DNA of 64,000 nt, from assembly GCF_025766255.1 (NCBI RefSeq), contig NW_026516758.1, positions 114,536-178,535 of the forward strand. The letters are read 5' to 3'. The notes below the pieces were generated by a model. That model searched no databases and was not told the DNA's origin. It was given only the letters and a program-made list of their open reading frames with translations. This document shows, one piece after another, positions 33,680 through 45,760 of the stretch. The stretch's first letter is position 1, and each line of letters begins with the position of its first letter. The translations under genes and the position numbers were made by a program. The stretch is from Zychaea mexicana (lineage: Eukaryota > Mucoromycota > Mucoromycetes > Mucorales > Lichtheimiaceae).

Positions 33680-35294
33680 AAGGATAAAAAGGCATTTGGT
33701 GCTAGCTTGATTACTCTCATGGTACTGAAATGATCGCAACTATCACTTCCACGGGTCTTTTTTATGCGAGGTTGTAGATGCTTTCCTCTCCATATCACCA
33801 ATGTTGCGACACGACATCTTACATGGATAATTATTCACATTCATAACCAATGGTCATAGGTTAACTGATCAAACTGAAACATCCATATTAAGTGATCATT
33901 AATCCGAATACATCATTAGTATGCTATCTCTCTTATCACCACAACGTTTTTATTATACACGTACATAGTAATGCAAAGAAGACGGATCAATTCAGACACG
34001 GTCTAGTTACCGCTTTAATAGTACATGATATTTTCTCTTCAGTCATGGTTATACCACTTATTATATAAAGCTCGTCAACTTACCCGTAATGAAGGGCTTT
34101 ATCTGTGTTTCAAAGACTTGCTATTCTCTCTACCTACTGTATAACACTTCAAACCAGACAAGCCTGATTCAAATGTTAAAGCATCTGAAAGGAGAGAAAG
34201 GAATGATGTGCATAGTTGGTACATACGGCTGCAAACATTTTGTCAAAAATAAGTTGAGTATTAGTTTACACTCATTCACAACATCAGATCGTAGTGAACC
34301 TGTGCCATTGTTGTCTGTTTTTTGAGTTGTACGTGAGAAAACGACCAATTCGACAAACTGTTATTTGATATGGGGCGGTCGGTAGCGCGGAGGCTAACTC
34401 AAATGGAAGCATACACGTAATATATATTCTTGTTGAGCATGTCTTCTTTGTCGTTGCCAATTCCGGGTTCTGTCGGAACGGTCAAAATCGTCTGGCTTTT
34501 TGTTTTTCTTTACATGAAAAGAGTGTAAATTACGTAGGACAAAAAGAATTTCTATAACATTGCATTAGTGAATTTCTTTGTTCTAACAAAGATTTGTTAC
34601 ACAAGAGTAGGAGATTGATGATCAAACAGGTTTTCGTGTCTTTATCATCGTTAGTGATGCGTATCTATGAGGAAAGTGGCAAATAACTTTAGCTACAATC
34701 TACTTTAGCAGCATTATAAGAGAAATAGGTCCTTATGGTAGTAGTAGTAGTAGTAGTAGTAGTTAGTAATAGTAGTGTTGTGTGCGCTAGATTGCAATTT
34801 GCTTATTATTTTCGTGAATGACCTAAAGTCATATTTTATGTAACGCAAACAAGATCTGCGGCGGCGGTGTGGACTTCATGGCTTATGAACCGTGCATGAT
34901 CATCCTCACCATCACGATCGTTGGCACGTTATTACATGGGCGTCGTATTGATAACGGGCTTTTTTTACTTTTCACGTCAAAAGTGGCTACTGCTGCTGCT
35001 GCTCAGAAAATATGATATTGAACCGTAATGTAGCATGAACTATATCATGCTTGATGTGTGAGACACCGAGAACAACAATGTAAATATTACATGATAATGA
35101 ATCACGGCAACTAGATGATTGTGAAAAGTAAACTGGTTTACCACCCGTCATAAAACACGACTTATTAGCGATCATACTATGATACAGGAAAAGGTCTACT
35201 GTTTACGCTGGAAACCGCTACACTCATAACCTTGTATTTGCTGATTGATTCAGATATTTTTCAAATTGGATACACCCGAATAGATATCACAAGA
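33680..35294. other. AT-rich intergenic region with a (TAG)n microsatellite
   Basis: About 1.6 kb between the subtilase and VTC1. It contains an eight-copy TAG/GTA trinucleotide run at about 34738-34764, with diverged copies just after it. No gene is supported; the stretches at 34089-34325 and 34987-35175 lack motifs. Confidence 0.5.
34738..34764. repeat. (TAG)n trinucleotide microsatellite
   Basis: Perfect GTA/TAG repeats in non-coding DNA about 530 bases upstream of VTC1. Confidence 0.85.
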
Positions 35295-35863
35295 ATGGGA
35301 AAATTCGCCGACATATATCAATATGACCTTTTCTCTTCTTCTGGTATGCCACCAACACCATCATCGTCATCGTCATCGTCACTACCGCAGCAACATCAAC
35401 AGCAAGAGGAAGCGCCACTTGTAGTGGGCCCCAGCGTGAATAAACCTATTTTAATTCCCGTACGAGTCGAACCCAAAGTGTTCTTCGCTAACGAACGGAC
35501 GTTCTTATCGTGGCTGAACTTCACGGTCGTACTTGGTGCATTCGCAGTCGGATTATATAACTTTGGTGATCGTATCAGTCGTATCTCTGCCGTGCTGTTT
35601 ACTGTAACAGCCATCATCATCATGTTGTACTCGCTGTGTCGATTTCACTTGCGCGCGTATAAGATTCGCAAACGGGAAGCTGCAGCGTACGACGACCGCA
35701 TTGGACCTACCACGCTGTGTGTGGCTCTGGCACTTGCCGTTGCAGCCAACTACTACTGTACGTCTTTATATATACTTTACACACCCATATTTTATTACAT
35801 TTAGAGTTTCTATGTACTGTCAGGCTGACACATGATTTCGTAGTACGGTTCTACAATCAGTAG
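35295..35863 (+). CDS. VTC1-like vacuolar transporter chaperone (DUF202)
   Basis: After a variable Ser/Pro/Gln-rich N-terminus ([18 protein letters not shown]...), the sequence becomes [20 protein letters not shown], then [57 protein letters not shown] and [11 protein letters not shown]. This is the whole DUF202 domain with three membrane helices. It matches yeast Vtc1, the small subunit of the VTC complex that makes polyphosphate and threads it into the vacuole. There is no SPX domain, so it is not Vtc2-4. The C-terminus is uncertain. A GTACGT donor follows NYY at about 35759; splicing to about 35807 gives a short [11 protein letters not shown] tail, while reading through stops at 35804. The start could also be the internal Met at 35346. 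Confidence 0.85.
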
Positions 35864-38643
35864 AGATCCAAGGACAAGGGCACTGCGCTGTGTGTGGATA
35901 TGACGTACAATAGTGAGGGAAGCTGCTGATATTGTTTGTGAAACGTTTGATCTGTCTGTCTATCGGACGAAAGGACACAAGAGTACGGTCTTGGCTATGA
36001 CGTAATGAAGTTCGACCAAAGGTGAAACCGAACTTGGAGGATGCATCAGACCGCAATACACCTCGCTTCTACTACTCCTGAATGATCTTCCGAACTGTTT
36101 TGCGACACTTTTTGCTCCATCGTTCAGGGCGGCATATGCTTCAACGATTGGAATAGGAGAAGATACTGCACTTGCCAAATTTGTGTGGAGTCAAAAGTAG
36201 AAAATTTCGACATGCATATTGTAGATTCCATTGCAATAAACAGCAACCCATACTTTACGACCATTTTATATATTGATCTTTCAAGACATTTTCTCTTGCC
36301 CAAGCCTTCTCGTGGGAAAACCTCTCGTAATATTGCATCGCTACAGCATGAAAAGTGCATCATGTGATAATTGTTCCTGCCAGTAAGATCGGCCAATTTT
36401 CGTAAGGTTAAGGGTCAGAAGACAGAATATGATATTTCTGCCCTATTTCTGACTAACAAGCATGGAAAAGAATCATAGCGTGAGATCCTGACTGCCATTT
36501 TTTCCCGACGGTTTGTAAAGGTTGCACAATTGTGATGATGGGCGGCATTCTCGCGCAGGTAGTACGATTTCTAAAATTTGGATTTACCACCTAATATAAC
36601 CGCCATCGCTGAACCACCACCCACCATGTGAGGGTGTTTTCCACGGTAGGCTAATGTAATCAATTCACTAGCGTGGTCTAGGGGGCGCAGTGGCTAGGGA
36701 AATATGCACAAGGCTGTATAATCAGCATGGTAACAGTACGAAGGACAAACAACTATAGAAGCATGAAAGTTGGTAGTTTCTCTTCTGAGACTTTTTTTTC
36801 GCGGGGACGAGATGGAAGTGTAAAGATCTGGGGTGGCTGTGTTTTATGTGTGGAGAAGAGCGCTATTTCTAGGCAGGTCCCAATTTTTCAACAGTACCTG
36901 CCTTATTTAGAGCGGTCCACGGTCACCCTCTGCTTTTTGGTCGGTATTTTTGAAAATGCGGGTAGAAAAAGAGAATAACTATCAGCATAGAAGGTTTGAT
37001 TTGGAAAACCTTGTATGAAAACATCGTTCCATAAGTGTGGCACGAATAAACCGAGCGACTGGAAATGTTTCTTTATAGCTGCTCTCAATGATGTCACTCG
37101 AGCTGGAAAAGCTGTGCATCTTGCTCGCTTTCCCTGCTGCTCTAGCTAGACAAGAAGAACATGACTCTGACACTGATTGGACAGACGGCTTCTCAGTCTC
37201 GAATGCTGCAGAACATTTCACGGTATACAATGCTCCACAAAACGCTTTTCGGTCCCCGATCTTTGCAGAAAACTGAGTTTGTACTTTCTCCATATAGGTA
37301 TCACTTGTACAACCTATTCTGTTGTCTGCCAGTCAGTAAGTATCTGGATATTTGATTACATTCGAACAGCAAGGTTTTCTTTCAAAATCTGGGAACAGTA
37401 CAGACTTACTGAACGACGAAAAGTGTCTCGGAACTGCTACTCTATAAATGACATATCTGTTTTGTGTGTTGCACTGTAAGTGAAAGAACGGTTTGATCCA
37501 TGCAAAGGTAAGCAAGGTCAATATGGATCCTCTCTTTTCTTTTTCGATGCGTTGCATTGTGAAGTAGTACATTCACTCTCCTCAAGCGGAAACGCCGTAC
37601 CATATGACTCTGGGTTTTCGCGCGCGCCCCTGGTTCCCTCCCACAACTTTCTCGTTCGTCCTCCCCCCCAAAGCTTTTTAGTGATGGGAAAGGTCGTGTC
37701 CCACAAGTAGAAAACAAGGAAGCACAAATTACACAGACTAATAAGAGAAGCGAACAAACGTAGTAACAATACAACGACACCAAAGAATGGGGGAGCCCTT
37801 GGGGGAGCTAGAGGGTAAACAAAGAGAGGAACAGAGGGGACATGCAGGGAGGTTTGGTGGCGTACCTAGCAGTACCTGGACACGTTGCATTTGCATTACA
37901 TCTCTCTATCTCAAAGATTAAGTGGTTGCAGCTTGCAATAGTAGGTCGTTGCAGCTTTATCTATAGGCTAATCGGGCTGCACCGGCATCATCACATGCTG
38001 GTATGTGTAGAAAGGGCAAATCAAATCAGAACAGAAATCGACAGAAATGTAGTAAGCCCGATATGACGCTGTCTGTGTCACAGTCACTACTTGCCTTTTT
38101 CCTTTTCCTTTTTCCTCATGCGGATAAATAGTTAAGGGAAAAAATAAACAAGCAAAGCAAGAAGCAGGCAGAGTCAACAAAGAAAGTATTTTTATGCAAG
38201 GCCGTTTCCACCAGCCACCTAGCCCGAAGTCTCGTAACAACGCTAGCCAGTTTTTTTTAAACGTCCGGAGAAGGTGAACTGTGCTCAACTATTAGCAGTT
38301 CTCTCCTGCTCGTATTGTGTGGAGGGATGGGGGAGAAAAGCGGAATTTTCCACTGTAGTCGTCCTTTTGCCTGACAGATCTGTATAATTCACCAAAAGCG
38401 GAAAAATAGTGCCTTTCTGTGCAACCAATACTGCGCGGAGACCCCAGCTTTTAAATCCACCATTTTCACTTACTTAGTGAGATGTCTCACCCATACATCA
38501 TGAGAGAAAGGTTTGCAGATTCCGGCTAAACTTATTTGGCATCCCTGCAACCATCCAACCCCTTTAAAAGTACATCAACTTTCGGTGAGATACGGAACTT
38601 TTTTTTCTCTTCTTCCCTTGTGCTCTAGCTATACGTAATAACT
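35864..38643. other. Long intergenic region upstream of hexose transporter A
   Basis: About 2.8 kb without a supportable gene. Overlapping short open stretches occur on both strands near 36.9-37.8 kb. One at 36727-36978 contains a WD-repeat-like GRDGSVKIWG, but nothing else of a beta-propeller. A C-rich patch lies at 37618-37670. The last 300 bases are pyrimidine-rich and are the probable promoter and leader of the transporter. Confidence 0.5.
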
Positions 38644-41312
38644 ATGGGTTTTGGACGTGCTTTGAGAAATTGGTTGATATCGCTACCTGAGTTCAAGGTC
38701 CAGCGGGGTAAGAAGCTTCACGGCAAAGCCTTGAATCATGCCATCGGTTTTGTCGCAGGTGCTGGATTGTAAGTTTATCATCTCTCTTCTTTGGTATCGC
38801 TCCAATGTGGTTATTAATTGGCTTTTGTCTGTTGTCTATCCTGTAGTCTGTAAGAAGCTGTTTTGATTACGACTATACATTTACTGTATATGAAAGGTCT
38901 CTTCGACTCACATATTGTTTCATCGTTAGCATGTTCGGTTACGATCAGGGTGTCATGAGTTCCTTGCTCACCGTAGGTTTTCATCCAGCGTTACAGCAAA
39001 ATCACAGTGTGCACATATAGCAATATGAGCTAATAACAATCACTCGATCAACAGTTACCCGAGTTCGAGTCACAGTTCCCTAGCGCGACACCATACAGTC
39101 CATCGAACGAGCTCTGCCAACAACCAGGCATGTGCACTGGTACGCCGGAGCTTCAGTCGGTAAGGAGCTCGCATGCATTATATAATTTGAAGCGGAAAAA
39201 AAAGATAAAAGTACTAATCTTGTATATACAAAATATATTATATAGAACATGGTTTCCATTTACCAAATCGTAAATATGTTTCTGCTTGTGCCAAAATTCA
39301 AAATTCAGAGCAAGGTATACTAATATGTGGCGACGTACGTTATTCAGGGCTGTCTTTTGGGTGCTATCCTGATTTTGATCGTGGGTGATTCTCTAGGTCG
39401 TCGAGCTTCTACCTTTTGGGGCACTGTGATTATCATTGTACGTATCGTATCTATTTATCTTTTGGCTCTGTCAGACTATAAATTTGTTACTGCATCTGGC
39501 TCACAAAAAACAACTCTGCATGGCTAATTTTCTTTAGGCTGGCACAATCATTCAAGCTGCTGCTCACGACTACGGAACTCTCTGCTTCAGCCGTATCTTT
39601 ACCGGTATCGGCAACGGCATGGTCACCTCCACCATCCCTACCTGGCAGAGTGAATGCGCTAAGCCAAAGGACCGTGGTTTCCTCATCATGAACGAAGGCA
39701 TGCTTATTGGTTTCGGTATCATGATTTCGTACTGGATTGACTTTGGGTTCTTCTTTTGCACTGGAAGTATCCGCTGGCGCTTCCCTGTTGCTTTCCAAGC
39801 CTTCTTTGCCATTATTGTCGCCTCTGGTATCTTTATCCTTCCCGACTCTCCCCGTTGGCTTTTGAAGAAGGGCTACATTGATGAAGCCCGCGAGGTCATT
39901 GCCCGTCTTGATGACGTTGAGGCGGACAGTGACCTCGTTAACGAAGAAGTCGCCATTCTTGAGCACACCTTGTCTCTTGAATCACAAAAATTCTCGTGGC
40001 GTGAGTTCTGGAGACACGGCAATGTCCAGCACTTCCGTCGTATGTTGCTTGGTGTCGTCGCTCAGGCTATGCAGCAATACTGCGGTACGTATAAATCAGA
40101 ATACGTTATTATACATGTTCATGTGCTGTGCAAAGTGCGCTAATGTTATGCCAATTACATCTCTTTCAGGTATCAACCTTATTACGTGAGTCCTTCTGCA
40201 GCAATGCTCTCTTCCAACAGCACCATTCTTTAATAGCTACTAACTTTTTTGGTTCATAACATATAGCTACTATGCTACTGTCCTTTTTGAGCAATCGTAA
40301 GTTCTCGATCTTTGTAATGCAGTCCATTTTTTAGATTTGCACGTTTTACTCAATGGAATTTTCTTTTACCCCTGCAGTCTTGGCTTCGACGCAATGATGT
40401 CCCGCTTGCTTGCTGCAGTCAATGGTACTGAGTACTGGTTATCTGCCATTGTTGCCATGTTCATGATTGAGAGATTTGGCCGGTAAGCTTTCCTACACCT
40501 CTTCGTTCCCGCCATCCCTGAAAAAAACAGGCTGATAACCTCATTGCACATGGCACTGGATCTAACAATGCTTTACTTTTTAGTCGTAAGCTCATGTTTG
40601 TTGGTCTTGTTGGCATGATGTGTTCCATGGCCGTTCTTGCTGGCTGCATCAGCTCTGGTACCCGCGACTCGGAGAACCGCATTGTTCTGGAGAAGGCTCC
40701 CGGCGGTGTAGGTACTCTTACCCTTTTCACCTTCAACACCTTCTTTGCTATCGGTTTCCTTGGAATGACCTGGCTGTATCCTGCCGAAATCAACCCTCTT
40801 CGTACCCGTGTCCAGGCGAATGCCTTGTCCACCTGCTCAAACTGGCTTTCGAACTATGTCATTGTTATGATCACTCCTCCCGCTATTGCCAACATTGGCT
40901 ACGGTATCTATGTTATCTTTGCCATCCTCAACTTCTTGTTCATTCCTATTGTAAGTTCCTGAGAGCCCTGTGATATTAGTATTGTTCTAACCAATGATTA
41001 ATTTTATACTATAAGGTCTACTTCTGGTATCCTGAGACCAAGGGTCGCTCCCTCGAAGAAATGGACGTTGTGTTCGCCAAGGCTAATGCTGAAGGTGTTT
41101 CTCCCGTCAAGATGGCCTTCATTATGCCCCGACTTGAAGGCAGTGAACTCGAACGCGAGCTTGCCCGCTACTTTGATGACGGTAGCAGCAACGGCTCTCC
41201 TACAGATATTGAAAAGACTGGCTCAAAAAATGCAGAAGACTCCTCCTCGGGTAGCTCTAACGCTGCTAATGGCGCTTCTGAAAAGGTCGCCATTCCTACT
41301 GAAAAGGATTAG
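38644..41312 (+). CDS. MFS hexose transporter A (sugar porter family)
   Basis: A twelve-helix sugar/H+ symporter of about 550 residues, split by at least eleven introns. Motifs in order: GKKLHGKALNHAIGFVAGAG, FLMFGYDQGVMSSLLT in helix 1, DSLGRRASTF in loop 2-3, RIFTGIGNGMVTSTIPTWQS with SECAKPKDRG, PDSPRWLLKKG (the PESPR motif), AQAMQQYCGINLITYYATV in helix 7 (QQxxGIN), ERFGRRKLMFVG, and FAIGFLGMTWLYPAEINPLR with PETKGRSLEEMD. The C-terminal tail is hydrophilic, Ser/Asn/Lys-rich. Exon 1 is 38644-38768, then an apparent 3-nt exon at 38847-38849, then an exon beginning at 38930. A 24-nt exon lies at 39246-39269. Tandem paralogue of the next gene. The substrate is probably glucose or related hexoses, by family. 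Confidence 0.92.
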
Positions 41313-43230
41313 AGTTGATATTTCGTTGTTTGCTTTTTTATTTTAATTCTATTAGTTATTCTATCCCCTATATTTTCGCACATACTCAAATTCATCCTTC
41401 TTTCTTCCCGCCTTCTTATTTTTCTACTCTTCGTATTTATTAGTTATCTTTAAAACGCACTCCTCCCCGGCCTCCTACCCTTATCCAATAGTTTTAATAT
41501 GTATTTTACTGCACAGGTTTCACAAAGAAAACAATGAAAGAGATTATATAACAATGCGACTATTTGTTTGTCTCATATGATAGTTGGCTGGTTTTTACAT
41601 GGAAAAGATAGACGCTGTTTAGCGCATAGTTACTGTTGCATAGCTAATTCCTAAAGATGGATGGTGAACCAGGTAATGAATGGCTTGTGCTACGGCGTTG
41701 TCAACGCGAGCTGCCATATTGGACAATTCCTACTCTATTCGCGCACGTTAGTCTTGTCTAATTCGAGAAAAAAGAGAGAGCTCTCTCATAACATGTCGAT
41801 CAAATTTCTGTCGTCTGTAATGTATGAAGAGTATGTAAAATCACATGGAGTTTGGAAAAGACGAATGCGAATCGGTTAGTGATTTTAAATATGCGATCAA
41901 TCAGTGAGAACAGTGAGGCGCATAGTGCACACTTGTTAAATATTGGAAAGGGGTACGAATCGGATTCACGTCACACAGAGGTTCTTTTTGACAGTTGCAT
42001 AATCCTAATGCGATTTGCGAATCCAAGCAAGGTTCAGGATTAAAAGATACAAAAAAGTAGAAAAGGGATGTATATTACTATATAACGACAAAATCACTCC
42101 ATTTCGCCTTTTGGGGCTGGGGGTTGGGGGCTGGATGAACCCTTTGTGCGTTCAACCTTTGTCCAGGTTTCCTAGTTTTCCACACGTATTCCTTTTTGCC
42201 GACAACCGGCGAAAGTGGTGTCATGTACCACACGGAATTATGGAAAGTATCTTTCTACACATCGGTTTCTGGGCCGGTTAAAGTTGGGGGAGGTGAATGA
42301 AAAGACGGTATAGATAACAAAGTAAGCCATCTAGCGTCATTCCATGCGTACAACGTTATAAGCACGTAATGAATTAGACACAAGGACTGAAATGAACTAT
42401 ATAATAAAGAAGAGCGGACATAGTGTCGAAAGTGGTGGTATTATTTCCTAAACCCAAGATTTCTCCACACTATGTTTCAAATGATCTGGGGAATTGATCA
42501 TTCTCAGGAAGAATAAGGAACAATATAGAAACGCTTCTGAGTCTGGTTTTGCTTTAGTGATCGCAGAAAGTACTAGTTGCGATGTAAGAGAAGATGCACA
42601 TGTTGTAAAATTACCGATACCAGGATAGTCGCTGTAACGAAGAATGGAAAAACGGAAACTCAAGAAGGTCGTTGCTTTTGGCCAAATTGTACGATAATAA
42701 TGACATGCTTTAAGAGAAAAAGTTAAAAACTTCATCCGATTCAACAACAGCAAGGAGCATCACCATTGTTGCTGTTGTTGTCTGAAGGAAGGTTTGCTGT
42801 CCGTATTAGCATCTTCTTCTGTGGGCTGGATAGCATACACTTGATATCAAACTGTTTTCTGATCTCTGTTTTTAGTTTCACAATGTGGGATCGCGAATCA
42901 AGAGAAGGTTTCCCGATTCCTCCTCCTCCGCAAAATACTCCAGAAACCCACACATCATATTTGCTCGCACACTCCACCTAGCGGAGTTCCTTTGCGTATA
43001 TGTTTCTCGCTTTCTCCACTTTCTTTCTGAGTTGTCTGAGCCCCGGCACACGGGGATTAAACCTAAAGCAAACAACGATGGAACCTTGGTACTGGAGTCA
43101 CACACCGTGATGACGATGATGATAATGGGTTTTCTGTACGTCCCGATGCTATACTTTATTTGGAAGCGCCACCAAATCCATTTAAATATGCAGCATTTCT
43201 CAAACTTCATGAACGTCTACTTTGCTCAAA
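41313..43230. other. Spacer between the two tandem hexose transporters
   Basis: About 1.9 kb, beginning with the pyrimidine-rich 3' side of transporter A. It contains a G-rich patch near 42110-42135 (GGGGCTGGGGGTTGGGGGCT) and an inverted CCCCG/CGGGG pair near 43041. No gene is supported; open stretches at 42766-43244 run on both strands at once. Confidence 0.5.
43041..43055. promoter_or_regulatory. Inverted repeat CCCCG-N5-CGGGG upstream of transporter B
   Basis: CCCCGGCACACGGGG lies 176 bases before the start of hexose transporter B. Read on the minus strand, the left arm gives CCGGGG, which fits the fungal carbon-catabolite repressor consensus SYGGRG (CreA/Mig1 type). Regulation by glucose would make sense for this gene, but the assignment rests on one short match. 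Confidence 0.3.
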
Positions 43231-45760
43231 ATGGGGTTTGGTAAAACGCTTATACACAAACTATCATATCTACCAGAATACAAAGTCCAGAACGGCAAAA
43301 AGCTACATGGTCGTGTCTTGAATTGGGCCATTGGCTTTGTTGCAGGCTGTGGTTTGTAAGTAATTAATCGACAAGCAACGACTGATTCAGCGTTCCTGTG
43401 CCATTGGATATGTTCTTTAACTAACTGATTTTTTGGGACTTTGTAGTCTGTGAGTCTCTCTCTTGTTTGTTTCGGAAACCGGAGTTCACCCTGAAAATCG
43501 CCTCACTCATTCGATAATTTCAATATGTAGTATGTTCGGTTATGACCAAGGTGTCATGAGTTCTTTGCTGACGGTAATTACATAAAGCGAAATCGACCCT
43601 TGAACGCTATACCGTTAGAACCAAACAACTAATAAGCTATTCATTTTCTCAACAGCTCGATGATTTCCAACGACAATTCCCTACTGCTACTCCTCACTCA
43701 GATGCTAACCCTCTCTGCGAGCAAGAGGGTATGTGTACTGGTACTCCTGAGCTGCAATCGGTATGTTTGTGCTGATTTTTATATTAAGAAATAGAAAGCA
43801 TGTGCACATAATAACCTTTTCTTATATTTGATGGCATCATTAGAACATGGTCAGCATTTATCAAATTGTAAGTTCAGATATGTACAAACATGAACTATGC
43901 ATATAAATGCAAAATGCTTATTTTATTTCATTTTTTTTCAGGGTTGTTTCTTGGGCGCTGTTCTTGTCTTGTTTTATGGCGATTCGTGGGGCCGTCGTAG
44001 CTCTACCTTTTGGGGCACTATAATCGTCACCGTAATATATCTATTCCTCTCATTTATAACTTGCATTGTAACTATTAGAATAGTTGTATACTCATCAAGC
44101 AGTCTTATTATAGTTGGGTACCGTTGTTCAAGCATCCTCGCACGATTATGGTACTCTCTGCTTTGGTCGTATCTTTGGTGGTATCGGCAACGGCATGGTC
44201 ACGTCTACGATCCCTACCTGGCAGAGTGAATGTGCAAAGCCTGAAGATCGTGGTTTCCTTATCATGAACGAAGGCATGCTTATCGGTTTCGGCATTATGA
44301 TCTCATACTGGGTCGACTATGGCTTCTATTTCTTGGAAGGCAGTATCCGATGGCGTTTCCCCATTGCTTTCCAAGCTGTTTTCTCCCTTATTGTCATTGC
44401 CGGTGTCTTCATCCTTCCTGACTCGCCCCGTTGGCTGTTGAAAAAGAATCACACAGAAGAAGCTCGTGAAGTCGTTGCTCGCTTGGCTGATGAAGAAGTT
44501 GATAGCGAAAAAGTGGCTGAAGAAATGGCCATTCTCGAACACACCTTGGCCCTGGAAGGTCAAAAGTTTTCGTACCGTGAATTTTTGCGCCATGGCAATG
44601 TTCAGCATTTCCGTCGTATGGTTCTTGGTGTCGTTGCCCAGGCCATGCAGCAATACTGTGGTATCAACCTCATCACGTATGTATACATCTCTTCTGATTC
44701 CCTTGATCTACAAGTCGCTAAGTATTCTTCTATATCTTTGTATGAATATACAGGTATTATGCTACCATGCTTTTCGAACAATCCCTTGGTTTCGATGCAG
44801 CCATGTCTCGTCTTTTAGCTGCTGTCAATGGTACTGAATACTGGATGTCTGCCGTCGTTGCCATGTTCTTTGTCGAACGCTATGGCCGGTGAGTAACGTT
44901 TTTGCTTTACTATTTATACATGTGAAACTTAGTTTCTATCCTTAAAAATAAGGAAAACTAACCTTTTTTCTCTAATGATTTTTCTAGTCGTAAGCTTATG
45001 TTTGTCGGCTTGGTAGGTATGATGGCATCCATGGCCGTATTGGCTGGATGTCTGAGTGCCGGTTGGTATGATGAGTTTGGTTCATTGATTGTCCCTGAAG
45101 TTGAAGGCTACGTCGGTACTGTTACCCTTTTCACCTTCAACACCTTCTTTGCTATCGGTTTCCTTGGTATGACCTGGTTGTACCCTGCCGAAATCAACCC
45201 TCTTCGTACCCGTGTCCAGGCCAACGCCTTGTCGACATGTTCGAACTGGATTTCAAACTATGTCATTGTCATGATCACTCCACCTGCCATTTCCAACATT
45301 GGTTACGGTATCTATGTTATCTTTGCCATCTTTAACTTTTTGTTTATTCCTATCGTAAGTATAACATCATCATCAAAGTCAAAATTAGACTTGCTGTCAT
45401 CTGCCGCCATAACGACGAACCCCCTCTCTCCTATTATCTTCTATGGTTCTTCTCTTGTTTCTCTATAAACATTAGCTCTAACACTTGTTTGTCTTTTCAT
45501 AATAGGTTTACTTCTGGTATCCCGAAACCAAGGGCCGCTCTCTGGAAGAGCTGGACGTTATGTTCGCAAAGGCTAACGAACAAAATATCTCGCCCGTCAA
45601 GATGGCCCAGATCATGCCCAAACTCGAAGGCCATGAGCTTGAACGTGAATTGGCTCGCTACTTTGATGATGGCAGCACTTCTGGTTCCAACAACGATCAA
45701 GAAAAGGTGCAACAACCTTCTTCTGGTTCGTTCGTTGAGGACGTCAAGAACGAAAAATGA
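43231..45760 (+). CDS. MFS hexose transporter B (tandem paralogue of A)
   Basis: Same architecture as transporter A and very similar in sequence: GKKLHGRVLNWAIGFVAGCG, FLMFGYDQGVMSSLLT, DSWGRRSSTFWGT, RIFGGIGNGMVTSTIPTWQS, PDSPRWLLKKNHTEEA, AQAMQQYCGINLITYYAT, ERYGRRKLMFVGL, FLGMTWLYPAEINPLRTRVQ and PETKGRSLEELD. About 545 residues. Exon 1 (43231-43355) has the same 125-nt length as in A, followed by the same apparent 3-nt exon TCT at 43447-43449 and an exon from 43529. It lacks two introns that A has, one inside the QYCG/INLIT motif and one after the EQS of VLFEQS. The tail differs most (GSTSGSNNDQEKVQQPSSG). Both genes lie on the plus strand, 1.9 kb apart. Confidence 0.92.

Noticed and set aside
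36650..36720. GGGGCGCAGTGGCTAGGG, resembling a tRNA D-arm region
   Set aside because: No matching acceptor stem, anticodon arm or GGTTCGA-type B box follows at the right distance.
36727..36978. Open frame with GRDGSVKIWG resembling a WD repeat
   Set aside because: Only one ten-residue match, no second blade, no intron-linked continuation on either side, and the rest of the frame is not propeller-like. A chance match is more likely.
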